Positions 1 through 17,900 of a stretch of DNA of 64,000 bases are shown here, in pieces; the first letter of the stretch is position 1, and each line of letters begins with the position of its first letter. The position numbers were made by a program, and so were the translations under genes. The notes beneath the pieces are model-generated. The model ran no database searches. It had not been told where the DNA came from and was given only the letters and a program-made list of their open reading frames with translations. The DNA lies in assembly GCA_964017155.1 (NCBI GenBank), contig OZ024856.1, forward strand, positions 6,890,813 to 6,954,812, in the 5' to 3' direction. The DNA is from Oasisia sp. SBJ-2009 (lineage: Eukaryota > Annelida > Polychaeta > Sabellida > Siboglinidae).

Positions 1-114
1 CTTGACCATTCAGTGTGGTTGAGATTAAATGCCCACATACCACACGTAACATGACAAGAGCCCCACTGACTGGGCATCACCTATTCAGATGCTGATGGAA
101 CTCTATCTCTACAG

Positions 115-396
115 AGAGATCACAACTACTTCTACCAAATAATGGGCACACTTATGTGTACAGGCAGGAAATGGTGTGACTTTGTAGTCTGGACATTCAA
201 TGACTGTGTCACCATCCGCATCCCCCGAGATGATGCGTTCGTCGCAGAAATTATGGAAATACTTTCAAAACAATTCTGTCAATATTTTAAGGAGGCAGTG
301 CTTGAGAAATTACTGTACAGAGTCACACACGTTTGCACAGACACCGCAGGAATAACTGTCAATTTCAGTTTCCAATGTATGATATTCTTCACTTAA
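115..396 (+). pseudogene. YqaJ-type viral-recombinase exonuclease, C-terminal exon fragment
   Basis: The frame opens just after a splice acceptor (pyrimidine tract ending ctctacag at 114) and reads RDHNYFYQIMGTLMCTGRKW followed by CDFVVWT. This YYxQ-x-CTG-x-WCDFVVWT pattern is the conserved core strand region of the lambda-exonuclease/YqaJ nuclease family. A helix follows that resembles the family's C-terminal region (FCQYFKEAVLEKLLY). The frame then ends at a TAA after a divergent tail. Only the C-terminal third of the domain is present, and the catalytic Asp/Glu/Lys positions would lie off the left edge. In animals such domains occur in transposon-like or virus-derived genes, so this may be mobile-element derived. 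It could equally be the last exon of a gene starting before the window. Family assignment is fairly good; functionality is unknown. Confidence 0.6.
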
Positions 397-553
397 ATTA
401 AATGAATGATGAATTAATGTGAATGAAACACTGCATGCACAGACAATTGCCAAATGCATTTTATCTTCATTCTTTCTTTGATTGGCATATTATGATCTAA
501 CAACTACAGAATTACATACAGTAATCATAATTACCGTCTTCCGTTTCTCGCAG

Positions 554-868
554 ATGTGCCGAGTGGTAAGTTCATTGTCAAGTTGGCAAACAGCACAAGC
601 TTCATGAAGAGAATGGAGAGTGCCTGGGTACACGATTCACGCAGTGTGCTGAGCGATAAATTCTTTGTGAAGATGGCAAACAGCACGAGGTTCATTAAAA
701 GAATGGAGAGTGACTGGGTGCATGATTCGTTGAGGGTGACAATAGAACGACTCAACCGGTGGAGAGAACCCTCTCCCCACTGGTCGCACCACGACGCTAT
801 GTCTAAGGAGTTAATATTGGCGATAACATCGTTGGAATTAACAGACGTAGCCGAGATGGTCACTGCCG
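554..868 (+). CDS. Orphan exon with an internal 30-residue duplication
   Basis: A 315-bp open block sits between a good acceptor (ccgtttctcgcag at 541-553) and a good donor (gccG|GTAAGTG at 868/869). It enters and leaves in phase 1. Translation gives two tandem units with a period of 90 bp, beginning KFIVKLANSTSFMKRMES at 568 and KFFVKMANSTRFIKRMES at 658. They are followed by a unique segment with WREPSPHWSHHDAMSKE. Splice-site quality and a symmetric phase argue for a genuine exon. No family is recognised. It lies between a YqaJ-like fragment and a hAT-like remnant, so it may belong to a transposon-derived gene. There is no proof that it joins either neighbour. Confidence 0.45.
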
Positions 869-981
869 GTAAGTGTGTCGGCTAAGATAAGATGTGGGAC
901 TGTTTGTAGTTGTTTGAAAGTAGATGACATGTCATGGCATGCGTAAAGAAATGCATTATACGCCTCATTGGCTAAATTTGC

Positions 982-2026
982 ATGACCTTGACCCAGTTCC
1001 TCCCGGTCGTGGTCAACCGCAACTGGCTGAAGTACGATGCGGAAAAAGCTGAGATGTTTTGCTCAGTTTGTCGTGTATTCGCAACCAGCAAGACCGATCG
1101 GTTGTGCAGTTTCGTCAGTGGGTGCTGCAACTTTCGACTGGAATCGGTGACTGCGACCGTGGCCGAGAAGCTCATCGAGATGTTAAACAGCCATGTGTTC
1201 ACAAGAATGACACTCCTCATGAAGTATGTATGTTAAACTGTATTTCTTAGAAAAATATCAAGTAGCATGCACTGTACAAAACTGTTATGTATGAATGAAA
1301 AATTTATCAAAAACCTGTGACCGATTAACTTTGTGTTGTTTGCATATCTTAAACTGGGCCTAAAGATACAGTAACCATGTTAGCTGTGCACATGCTTCTT
1401 TAAATTATATACATAATATTGGAACTGGCATTCAAGGCTGCCCTGAAGAAACAGCCGCTCCACGACAAGGTCGCATCGTTTCTGCTGGGCCTGTATTATT
1501 TCTACAGGAAGGGCTCACTGAACAGGAGCATGCTGAAACGATCTTTTGAAGCTATCGACATGAAGCCGATTATGCCGACACGTGTTGAGGGTACACGTTG
1601 GGTGCCACACACTCTGTGAGCGCTTGACTTAATGACTAAATGACATTTGTCAGAAGTAAGAAAGTTTGGAATGTTGTTTGCAGTGATACAGATGTTGCTG
1701 AGCTGACGTGGGCAGGGGTCAACAGATAACACCTCAATGATCACCATAACGTCCTGTCACTGATGGACGTTGTCCTCACTTTGCCAACCCATGCCGCTGA
1801 TGCTGAGCACGGCTTCTCCAAGCTGAAGCTGGTGAAGTGGGGCTGGAGGAGGAACCTCGCCAACGACGTCTTCACCGACCTGCTGCATGTATCACTGCAT
1901 ACAGCCAACATCGGGGACTTCGACCCAACTGCTGCCATCCATGTGTGGAACGCCAGTGGGCCAAGGACCAGGCGACCTGAGTTTGTGCAGTGGGACACTG
2001 ACAGTGACGACTACAGTGACGAGTGA
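982..2026 (+). pseudogene. ZNF862-like / hAT-transposase-derived gene remnant
   Basis: Three separated blocks resemble successive parts of ZNF862/ZMYM-like proteins derived from hAT transposases. (1) 982-1236 has a TTF-type zinc-finger pattern, NWLKYDAEKAEMFCSVCRVF, then FVSGCCNFRLESV. (2) 1419-1619 reads FLLGLYYFYRKGSLNRSMLKR, then MPTRVEGTRWVPHTL, the conserved hAT-like core; a GTGAGC donor-like site is at its end. (3) 1763-2026 reads DVVLTLPTHAADAEHGFSKLK, the hAT C-terminal dimerisation motif, and ends DSDDYSDE before TGA at 2024. The large middle part of a normal 500-700 residue protein is missing. An in-frame TAA precedes block 3 near 1727. Two AATAAA signals follow at 2065 and 2091. 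I read it as a decayed or internally deleted copy, although a multi-exon gene with unseen exons cannot be excluded. Confidence 0.6.
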
Positions 2027-2064
2027 TGTGGTGGCGGTGTATTATAGTCATTGTGTTTTTCATC

Positions 2065-2096
2065 AATAAATGTTGTATATATTTTGGTTAAATAAA
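2065..2096 (+). promoter_or_regulatory. Polyadenylation signals
   Basis: AATAAA occurs at 2065-2070 and again at 2091-2096. These are 39 and 65 bp after the stop of the hAT-like C-terminal block, which suggests a real 3' end was once used there. Confidence 0.45.
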
Positions 2097-2099
2097 TCT

Positions 2100-2991
2100 T
2101 GACTCTGTGTTTGTGATTTTGATAGGACTAGTAGATTTGGCTGGTCACTAGTCCTGTGAACTAGTGATGAAAAACGTTATAGTTTCTGCCCCTGATGTGG
2201 TAGTGTGTCACATACTCACATGCATAGAGAGCATCGATGATGATTACAACAGACCTATGGCATGTGACAGCTGTTAAACATCACAAGAGAAACTAAATAA
2301 ACTGAATCAACACTGAAGGCACCAAGTTGTAATCAACTGCCTTATTAACTGACTACTCCAAGTCTTCAAGCATACATCAGTTCAGCTCTCCAACCTGATG
2401 CAATCAGCATCAATAACCAGAAGATACAGAAGATACAGGTTGCCTTGTTTCAGGCATCAGAGCCCACCCAGCATATGGGTGCCAGCTATCAGTACTGACC
2501 TGTGACACTGGCATGTGCTAACCCCCTCTCAGCAAACAACACATGTGACCACTGACCAGGGCCTACCATGTTGTAGACCTTCATTAATTACCCTCAGTGG
2601 CACTTCTGAATGTTGAACATTGGAAATAAATCTATGAGACCACTGTTTTGATGGTTTTATAATAAAATATGTGATACAAGAAAAGACAACAATTATGTGT
2701 ATGTAGATCCTAATTATTTTAGTTGCACAACACAAGTCAATTAAAACGTGAATTACTTACCCCGGTTTACAGAATGCTTCCGTAATCTATATTGTTATTA
2801 CAATTTTTTGGACCCAGCCAAGACGTCATATAAGACACTCAAACAGTGCATTCCCTCTCCTTCCTCCTATGCCCAGGCAGAAGCTGATGCAGGCAGCATG
2901 TGCCTGCATCCTTCCTGGGTCACATCATAGACAAATTCAGTGTATTCTACCCCTACTGATCATGTCACAAGAGAGTTTAGAAATGACCCAC
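2100..2991. other. No gene recognised (TRMT6 intron 2, in part)
   Basis: AT-rich sequence lies between the hAT-like remnant and TRMT6 exon 2. I found no coding similarity or structured repeat on either strand. TRMT6 exons downstream of exon 2 would have to lie here or beyond the left edge, and I could not find them here. Confidence 0.4.
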
Positions 2992-3922
2992 CTTTTTCAC
3001 ACAATGTCCTCCTGCTGACCTTCACCAGCTTTTGACCCTTCACCTCGTACCAGCCTCCAAACGGCTGCCCGATGACCGCGTCCAGCGTAAACTTCACCTT
3101 CTCCATCCATACCAGGCTGAAGTTACAAGAAAAGAAAAGCATCTAAACCTGATTTTTGTTACAATTTGTTATGTTTTACACCTTCTGTCACCAGGTTTTT
3201 ATGTCTGACTGACCAGTCACATGAAAACATGCAAATGTGCACAATTACATAATGGTTTCAGCGGTGAACTTTTATGCAAATATTTTCTTTTCGACAAGCC
3301 GTGGAAAACTAACCGGGACTGGCTGCGCTATGATGAGGAAAAGATTGTCATATTTTGTGCAGTTTGCTGTTCCCACACCAACCACAAGCAAGCCTGATTG
3401 CCTATATGCAGTTTTGTTGGTGATTCTACAAATGTTCGCCTGTAATCTGTCTCACACCCTGTGAGTGTGACATATCGGCTTATTTACGTCGACTCGACGG
3501 CATTATATTGCTCTAAAACACAATTAAAAAATTAATAAATGACTTCCTTGTACCGGAAGTGAAGTAGAATGACATTCAGAACAGATAAACATCGAAAAAA
3601 ATTGGTAAAACGCCCTAATAATTTACGCCAGTTAACTGGAAGATTACCCTTAATTTTTAGTCACATTTGAAGTTGAACATACGCACACCACCCACGAAAT
3701 CGTCATAATTGACGGTAGTGGATTACTGGAAGAAGACGGTGGCGGATTTCAGTAACACAGTTACACACAACTCGCAGTGACCGGCTTCAATTATCGTTCA
3801 CAACCAGAAAATAAGTACACGCACCGTGTCTTGTGAACTTGAACAACCCTAATATTCTTGTCCTTTTTTAAGATCACTTGATCCCCTTCCCGAATGGTAG
3901 ACTGTAATATTTGTGACGCCAT
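2992..3922 (-). CDS. TRMT6: TRM6/TRMT6, non-catalytic subunit of tRNA m1A58 methyltransferase (first two coding exons)
   Basis: TRMT6 pairs with the catalytic TRMT61A to methylate adenine-58 in the T-loop of tRNAs. Exon 1 is 3922-3825: it starts MASQILQSTIREGDQVILKK and continues to VQVHKT, with donor CG|GTGCGTG in phase 2. Exon 2 is 3116-2992: its acceptor is aacttcag, it reads LVWMEKVKFTLDAVIGQPFG then GWYEVKGQKLVKVSRR, and its donor is AAAG|GTGGGT. Phases match exactly (2 then 1). The patterns IREGDxVxLK and LDxVIGxxxG are those of the TRM6 N-terminus. The remaining domains, roughly 400 residues of SAM-MTase-like fold, are not seen and should lie downstream on the minus strand, past the left edge. 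The gene starts head-to-head with the 528-codon ORF, so the two probably share a promoter. Confidence 0.8.
3272..3397 (+). pseudogene. Isolated TTF-type zinc-finger fragment, hAT/ZNF862-like
   Basis: Within TRMT6 intron 1, antisense to that gene, a frame reads KPWKTNRDWLRYDEEKIVIF, then CAVCCSHTNHKQA, and stops at 3395. The DWLxYDxxxxxxFCxVC pattern matches the first zinc finger of the hAT-like remnant at 982-1236, so this is probably a second broken copy of the same family. Confidence 0.5.
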
Positions 3923-4370
3923 GAAGTTTCGTGTAACGTCAACTTATCACACGTGCGCGTTTACTTTTTGTATCTTCTACAACCGGCAACCAACACAAGA
4001 GGGCGTTGTGTTCCTCAACATATCGCCACCAGATGGCGCCATTTATCGTCGCGTAAACCGGACGAAAAACAAACGCACGTGCGCTTTCAAACGCCAGTCG
4101 GAAACTACTGGGAAAAGAGATTGCAGAGATTTTAGATTATTTTACAGCCGTGATAAAGCGCCGTGTCAAGAAGATAAGTTGGCAAATAGCCTAGACTGTT
4201 TAAATATAGACGACAACGTACTTTATAGGCTGTATTAATAAAACTTATCATTGAATTTGGTTGCATGCAAGCATAGCACCAGGCATTACAAGCGTAATCC
4301 TTGCTGCTTTTGTCGATACGGAATCCAAACGCCGGCCTGAGTCTAGGAAGTAAGGCAGTACTGTTAGACA
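3923..4370. promoter_or_regulatory. Putative bidirectional promoter between TRMT6 and the orphan ORF
   Basis: These 448 bp separate the TRMT6 start codon (minus, 3922) from the 528-codon ORF start (plus, 4371). The segment is richer in CpG and GC than the flanks (for example around 4010-4090). No clear TATA box is evident. Head-to-head spacing below 1 kb for a housekeeping gene suggests a shared CpG-type promoter. This is inference from position and composition. Confidence 0.4.
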
Positions 4371-5957
4371 ATGGAAACTCTGATTTCCCCGCACGACGTG
4401 CGTGCCAGGAGTAAACTAAAGAAACTTGTTTTCTTCGGTTTGAGGAGCTTCGGTGACAGCGCTAACAACGGTGCAGTTGACTTCGTGCAGTGGATAGCAG
4501 GCGACTCCGACACGACACAGTCGGTCGACCAACCTCGCCCGTTCACCAAGCCACCGACAGTCAACATGCTCCTTCAGGCGACTAACCTTAAAGTTGCTCC
4601 GGGACTTATGAACGGTATTTGGCTGATGCCTCCTACCCCGCCCGTCCATTCTGGTGAAACCAGAAACAGTCCTGGAATGCGAGAATGGCCGATGTCGTCA
4701 ACCCGCCCAGGCGCCTGTCGCGGTGGTATAGGTGCATTGTCACGAGACGCTGCGACATCTTCGTGCGACCTTCTTGCAACAGAGGGTAGTCTGTCATCAG
4801 ACCTGACGCCGTGCTCCGCCGATGACAGCCCGACAAGTGCGAGCGAGTGGGACAACCAGTGTCCAGGCGTGGTGTCTGGCGACGGGTCTCATGACAGCGG
4901 GTCGTCGTCTCCGTGCCTCACCTTCCTTAACGATCCTCGACCGTCGGCTGGTGCACGAAGACGGCCTCGGACATTCGGCAGGATGTCGAAGGAGATATAT
5001 CCCGTTGAAGACATGCCACCCAGGAGGATCCAGTTTGATCAACAGTTGCCATTCAGGCTGAATTTCTACTACTCACGACGTCTGTCTGCACCGCCCGTCT
5101 GTCAAGACGAAGACCTTGGTGCGACGACACCGTCCGCCAGCGACGAGACATCGCCCGTGTCATCTACGGACAAGTTAGACGCCGCCCCGTCTGCGGCAAC
5201 ATCAAGGGAAACGTTTGCCAAATATATACCGCTGCTGAAGACATGTCCTCCCAGAGTGCCTAAGATAATGTTAAACAAACGAAACCGCAATGAATGGAAA
5301 GACATCCAGACGGCGTTTCTCCAGAGTGGCTCGGGAGCTCGCCCAAAGAAGTCCCGAAGTGACTCGTCCCTATCCCTGACGAAGGCGATGCGGAACAGTT
5401 CGTGGAGGAAGAAGTTTCGGCATGGACGATCCACGGAAACATCGGCACCACAACCCCCTGATTCTGACTGTGGCAAATTGTCAGCTCTCAAGAAGAAGTA
5501 CCCGGGACGATTCGACTTGGCGGCCAACGAGAAGTTCTGCAGGTTGAACGCGTGCATGAGACCCGACTTGACCGCCGTGCTGTACATCCAGCTGCCGCCG
5601 GGACACGAGAGGACGCTCAACTTGCGGCTGTGCCACGTCAAGACGGAGCTGGCGGTCGCCGCCATGCTGCACTTCCTGTACCCGTACTGCCAGGTGCAGT
5701 GTCTGTGGGTGCAGTGTCTACAGGACAATCTGGACGAGTTCCTGCGCGACTCGCGCATCAAGCCGAGGTTCTCCAAGTTCGTCTACCTGCGCCACTTCGA
5801 CGCCGTGCTCGTGCTGTCCGAGGACGCCGCCGGACTGTTGCGTCACACCGACACGTGCTTCGTGCGCGCGCTCGCCGCCGCCATCGGCGTTAGCGTCAAC
5901 CGCCTGCTCGTGCTGGTCCGGCAGTGGTCACCCCTCGCCAGCGAGTCGTTCGATTGA
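4371..5957 (+). CDS. Intact 528-residue single-exon orphan protein
   Basis: A GC-rich open frame begins METLISPHDV and ends SPLASESFD before TGA. Residues 1-330 are low in predicted structure and rich in Ser, Pro, Thr and Asp, with basic patches (ARRRPRTFGRM near 193; RPKKSRSDSSLSLTKAM near 325). Residues about 370-528 look globular and hydrophobic: alternating strands and helices such as DLTAVLYIQLPPGHERTL, VAAMLHFLYPYCQVQCLWVQ and FDAVLVLSEDAAGLL. These could be a Rossmann/SEFIR-like fold, but no diagnostic motif is present. A short internal echo, EIYPVEDMPPRR and KYIPLLKTCPPRVPK, suggests a duplicated linear motif. There is no signal peptide or transmembrane segment. It is probably expressed from the promoter shared with TRMT6. 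Length and GC bias over 1.6 kb make a chance ORF unlikely. Confidence 0.6.
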   Translation: METLISPHDVRARSKLKKLVFFGLRSFGDSANNGAVDFVQWIAGDSDTTQSVDQPRPFTKPPTVNMLLQATNLKVAPGLMNGIWLMPPTPPVHSGETRNSPGMREWPMSSTRPGACRGGIGALSRDAATSSCDLLATEGSLSSDLTPCSADDSPTSASEWDNQCPGVVSGDGSHDSGSSSPCLTFLNDPRPSAGARRRPRTFGRMSKEIYPVEDMPPRRIQFDQQLPFRLNFYYSRRLSAPPVCQDEDLGATTPSASDETSPVSSTDKLDAAPSAATSRETFAKYIPLLKTCPPRVPKIMLNKRNRNEWKDIQTAFLQSGSGARPKKSRSDSSLSLTKAMRNSSWRKKFRHGRSTETSAPQPPDSDCGKLSALKKKYPGRFDLAANEKFCRLNACMRPDLTAVLYIQLPPGHERTLNLRLCHVKTELAVAAMLHFLYPYCQVQCLWVQCLQDNLDEFLRDSRIKPRFSKFVYLRHFDAVLVLSEDAAGLLRHTDTCFVRALAAAIGVSVNRLLVLVRQWSPLASESFD

Positions 5958-6585
5958 GACGCGCATACAATAAGGATAAGGTATAGCTCACCTCTTCAAT
6001 TCCCTCTTCCTCAGCACGTGGTCGCGACACGGGAAGAGAGACGGCTCCAGCGTGAACGACTTCTGAAGCAACTCAAAGAACGTTCTATTGCAATGCATGT
6101 GAATGCCAAAGTAGCCGCTGTATGCCGCCTCTGTCGTCCGTGGTGTAGTAATAGCGAGTATAGCAATCGGTGGGGAACTCAGTGTTGGCTCCAGTTACGT
6201 ATTAATAATGTTATTATTGACATATGCTTTAATCGACTCTGGTTTTGAAAATATTCTGTAATAGTAACTAATCAAGTTGTGTAAGTGAAACAACGTTATC
6301 AGTTACACTCAATTGCGTAGTCTTTTCTGCCATATTTTATCTATTAATTATAAATTAAACTAATGTAACTATCCGATATTATCATTATCATAAATGTACT
6401 AAATATTTCAAAACTGAGACAATGTATGGGGAAAAAATGAAAATGTACTGGCCATGTTGCACAGCTGATAAAAAGCGAGATGGCAGCCCTAATAATAGTG
6501 TCACTCCAGAAGTTGACATGAACGTGTCTGCTTCTTCGGTTAGAAAGTGCTTCAAAGATTGAACAAATGAATTAGAACTGTTGAC

Positions 6586-6666
<81 letters not shown>

Positions 6667-8090
6667 TGTAATTGGATTAAGAACACATCAATGTACATAC
6701 TCGAAATGTTCAACAAATTGCGTAATACAACGTTAATAAACAGTCCTTAATAAATTATTTCTTCAACTTCATCTGGCTTTCACACTAGGATTGGTCAAGC
6801 AAACCCACACATGCGTTACATCATGGAAAGGGAACCCGTCATTCGTAATTGGTGCGAGAATGTATAACACATTGTAAAGAGGGCACCCCGTCTGGGTCGC
6901 GTGCGCGGGGGTGGCCATCTTCACGGCGTGTGTGGGCGTGTAAACGGTTATGTCATGTCGACACGGCGCTCGCCAGGATCAGAAGATTTATGTCTTATCC
7001 AATGATGTAGCAATCAACGCTCGATTCCAGATACAACTTCGAATTTATTCATCGCCCACGAATTCAGCATCATACAATCGACTAAACATACAGTGTATTG
7101 CTTTTGCAATACATAAGTACTACAATATAAACTCAAAGCTCTGCACTCCCTACTTTTCTTCGGGTCTTTACAAAACCTCTACAATTTGACATGTTTTAAA
7201 AGTAGCCGCACAATTTAGAAGTTCATGATAAAAATATGAGCATCAGTCTCATATTATAATAGTGAATTTGAAACGCCAAAATGGTAGACCGTAACGCATC
7301 TTCGTACGCGTTCGGTCTCCCTGTATCTCCCAATAATCCCTCTATTTCAATGCTCAAATCTATCCCAAGTATCCCTGCTTCTTTCTCACTGCACATGCGT
7401 AGCCATGACCGCTTGTAACGATAATTCACGTATTGTCCTTTAAAGGTTAACAGTTATCCCAGATTGCTCTGCTTCCCGCAGATCCGTAGTTAAACTGTTC
7501 ACGTATAACCGTGACCGTTTACAAACGTCGGCCCTACGTATTCGCTCTTCCAGGGTGCTCCAAGGGTGGGGCAGACCACCCTTCTGAGCAATTAATCATA
7601 TACAAGGTTGCTCGAACTGGGTACCAGTCGCTGTTCTCTCCGTTTTATAAACACTTCTGTCTCCCTAATGTGAAACTTGTTTTCTTAGTACACGGGCGTC
7701 AACCCGTTCCCTGTTTGTCTGAGTAGAGTGTTTCCTTATGTCTAACGTGCTATTCTACGATTATATAAAGTGTCTTTCTACATGTCTAGTAGCCAGTACA
7801 TTGATTATATAATTAATATGATTAAATATTCAAAGCTAAGCAGTGCATTATGATTATATATGATTAAATATTAAAAGCTAAGCGGTGATTCTTTACAACA
7901 TGGTGCGAGAATGTATTTAACTCAAAATCCTAACCTGCTGGGCCAAGTCTGACTTCAGATTCGGAACCAGCATATTGGATTTAATCTAAAGAGACCCCAC
8001 TAGCAAAAGTTGCAGTACTGCGAAATAGACGAAATAGATGAATTCGACTAAATGCAAGAAATCAACATGAAAACCACGAATACGACTCTA
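5958..8090. other. Intergenic sequence, no gene recognised
   Basis: AT-rich sequence includes the 3' flank of the orphan ORF. AATAAA-like signals appear only around 6735-6755. Apart from the TG/CGTG microsatellite listed separately I see no coding similarity. Confidence 0.4.
6589..6668. repeat. (TG)n followed by (CGTG)n microsatellite
   Basis: About 40 bp of pure TG dinucleotides pass through tttg into about 40 bp of the CGTG tetranucleotide. Confidence 0.95.
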
Positions 8091-8098
8091 AGTCCTAC

Positions 8099-8310
8099 GT
8101 GAAATATGTACGTTATTACATTATCAGGCGAAAGATATTACATTATCAAGCAAGAGGAGTTCATTACATTATCAGGCGAAAATTATTACATTATCAGGTG
8201 ATGTTATTACATTGTCATGCAGTTATTACATTATCAGGTGATGTTATTACATTGTCATGCAGTTATTACATTATCAGGCAGATGTTACATTAACATGTGA
8301 TTATACATTA
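8099..8310. repeat. Minisatellite with a 40-bp unit
   Basis: A unit of about 40 bp alternates ttattacattatcaggtga with tgttattacattgtcatgca. It is repeated nearly perfectly in 8184-8270 and more loosely on both sides. Confidence 0.8.
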
Positions 8311-9279
8311 TCGGTTGTAACATAGGACTTGTTCATTTTCGTGGCTTTCATGTTGATTTCTTGCACTTAGGAATGGGACGGCCAAAGTGAGATAGTGATT
8401 GATTTGACTTTATTTGGGTATGAACTAAGCAAAAATCTGAGGTTAAAATGTTTAGACACCTGTACGGCCACAAATCCAAGATGGCCACCGTCACTCAAGG
8501 AAAATACAGAAAATGGCATATCTCTGAAACCCTTCTCGACCTACATTTGACCTGTTATATGATATGTGTTACATATTACATGATACGTATTGCATGATAC
8601 GTGTTTATTGTTACGTGTTATGTGTTATGTGATATATGTCAAGTGTTACATGTTACGTGTTACGTATTACATTATGTAATATATGTTACGTGTTACATGT
8701 TTCATATAAATATGACATGTTACATACATATTAACATTATAGTTCATACTGAATATTATGTATTATATATATAAATTATATACATAATATACTTGTGCAT
8801 CTTGAGTACATCATGCGAGAATTGACAGACATGAAAGTGTCGACAACTCCGTAATAAAACCTATATAAAACATTCCTTGATCCAATTATATATATATATT
8901 TAAACCGTGTTTAAAATTGCTAAGCAAGGGTTGTGTCTACCGTGTTACTCGTTCTAAGCTGCTTCTAAAGTGTGCATTCGCCTCCTATCAGATACCGTAT
9001 CATCGTTATTGACCCTCGGGTCGACTAATCCTTTGCACTGATGCAACTGTTGTACTTAAAAGCTGATAGTTCTGGCAATGTGCAATCTGGCCTGCTGTTC
9101 CTCTGATTAGAACAGTATGACGTCCTATTGATGGTTTTCCAGAAATCTCTTTCCCCTTCCACATCATAAAGAATACATAACAGACTTCCACGTGTGTAAT
9201 GGTCACAACATAGATCATACTTCTACAAGTCGCAGATGTAACGATAATGCGACCATACACCATTTGACAGAAAACAGTG
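8311..9279. other. Intergenic; degenerate TTACATG/TTACGTG-rich tract
   Basis: No gene is seen. 8560-8720 is rich in variants of TTACATG and TTACGTG. A phrase near 8470 (aaatccaagatggccacc) recurs near 44045, which suggests a shared transposon end. Confidence 0.4.
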
Positions 9280-10881
9280 TTTATTACAGACCACTTTTAT
9301 TTATATACATGAACAATTATTAAAATATCCAAACCATCTGCACCAGCTGGTCCCAGCATGCTGCAGACTCTGCACACATCGACATACTGCTCAACTCGTA
9401 TTTATTACCCGTACCTATACCGCTATTCAAATGATCACATAGCAATATGCATGTCCTGTCTGCAGTATTTTCAACAAATGTATAATACAGTAGTAAAAAA
9501 CATTGTTCTACATAAGTGGTGTGTGGTCTCATAAGTTTGCACAAAGCTCACCAAAACACCTTTTGGTTTTGCAAACTTCCCACTGACATGTCATACATTC
9601 CAGCCACCGATAATGTAATACTTGTCTTGGGCTTTGCAAACTGATGTGAGAACCACCCGTTACCACGTCAAACACATAAGAGACAATGCCCCTGCTGGAT
9701 AGTTCATACCATGAATATTTTCATACATTCTGAATTCAATGTTTGCAACAGCATCTCATTCAGCTAACTGCAAGGCCTCTTCAATCCAGAGGATGCATGC
9801 AATAGTTTTAATTACCACTTTCACATCTTCACCGGCAGAACCTCGTCAACACACATTGTTAATCTGCACAGAACAATATATTAATGTCTGCACAACAGCT
9901 ACTTTGTAATTAGATCATTTACAGTACTACAATAATATCCCAACGTTGCATCAAGAAACAGTATCATGAATGTATTGTTTAAACCCATGTGAAACAGCCC
10001 ACTTTCCCTTTGCATACTCTTACTTACCCAACTATAAATGTAGTCTCTGTTCAAATTACATAAACTTGCTACATTACTTACTACAACCTATTAGAGCAGT
10101 GGTTAACTGGCTACGCAAATATAACATAAAACCCACTATTATTAATTAAAACGATATTGCCACCTGCCTATAAGAATATGATAAGTATTATACGATGCTA
10201 CCCCATCATCTTCATAGACTATTTTATAGTATTCGCCCTAATACACCCCCACCCAACATCACATTTTTAATATCAAGAAAACATCAGAAGGACAGTTATA
10301 CACACACACAAATGTATACATATGGCCAACGAAGTTGATATACCAAATAAACCATCACATTTTCTAAGAATGTTACTGAAACATTTCCGAATTTCCACCT
10401 AACCTTCTACCATATGTGGCCTATGTTGTCCAACTTTTGTTATTTAATTAACAACTTAAAATGCATAAAAAAGGTTTGATTTATGTAACAGTGCATAGCA
10501 AAGACAAACTATAAACAGAAATGTTTTAGTTGCAATGAGATTATAACTGAACGTAAAACGTTTGTTTCAAAATGTACTGAAATCTGCAGAAAATATCAAT
10601 CCAGCATATAGTGGTTTCCCTTGAACATTGTTACTGGAACCACATAAAAATTATTAAATATATTTGCAATCTGTCTTGTGTTTTTCGTTGTGTGTATGTG
10701 CTTGTGTGGTTTGTGTGATGTGTGGTACAAGTAAATGTACTGATTTGAAAATGACCTATGCATGCATATTTACACATCATATCGAACAGTCAACTCATTC
10801 TTGTGACACAGTGACTCATCTCCCACGATTAGGACACAGATCTTGTCCACGTACAGTGTCAACAGACGCCTGGTGTCTGCA
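9280..10881 (-). other. Possible 3' UTR of the LC3 gene
   Basis: This stretch directly follows the LC3 stop codon on the minus strand. It contains no coding similarity, and an AATAAA on the minus strand sits at 9285-9280. A 1.6-kb 3' UTR is plausible but unproven. Confidence 0.3.
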
Positions 10882-17435
<6,554 letters not shown>

Positions 17436-17900
17436 CGTAACCTCTCCAGGCTGGTAATCAACGGAAAGCTTTTACAATTACACATACAACCTTGCATACG
17501 ATACGGTTGGTCTTATAATTGCAGCGTGTCACACGCAGAAAGTTCTGCATAAACAATTGCGGTCTCGTGATGGTGTTCGCTGCTGAACGCTCCGCCGGCT
17601 GACACCAGTGTTACATCCGATACTCGACAACATCTGACGCGGCCCTGGACGTGACGACACGAACGAGACGTCGTCACACATGGCTGACTTCATAGAACAT
17701 GCGCACTGACACTATGGAGCGTGAGCTGAAACAGTGGTGCCATCTCTCGGCTTGAAAGGCGTCAACCTGGTAATTACGCCAGATTGGACTAATCAGGTTT
17801 GGCAACCAGGAAGTACCGGCGGCTGAACTGAACTGCGTGATCCTAGAAATGTGGTGAATTAAAATTTGGGAAGCCGCCTCTGACTGGGTACCGAACAACA
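17436..17900 (-). promoter_or_regulatory. Probable LC3 5' UTR and promoter region
   Basis: The sequence immediately upstream of the LC3 start is CpG-rich relative to the surroundings (cgatacgg, gctccgccggctg, ctgacgcggccctgg, cacgaacgagacgtcgtc). No TATA box is evident. The role is inferred from position and composition. Confidence 0.4.

Noticed and set aside
3894..4238. 114-codon plus-strand frame in the TRMT6 promoter region
   Set aside because: It overlaps TRMT6 exon 1 antisense, shows no motif and has a composition unlike a protein.
5102..5776. 224-codon minus-strand frame opposite the orphan ORF
   Set aside because: It mirrors the GC-rich third-codon bias of the plus-strand ORF, with no recognisable motif.
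8099..8310. CRISPR-like array (regular 40-bp repeats)
   Set aside because: Repeat and spacer are not distinct, units are contiguous, and the genome is eukaryotic; it is a minisatellite.
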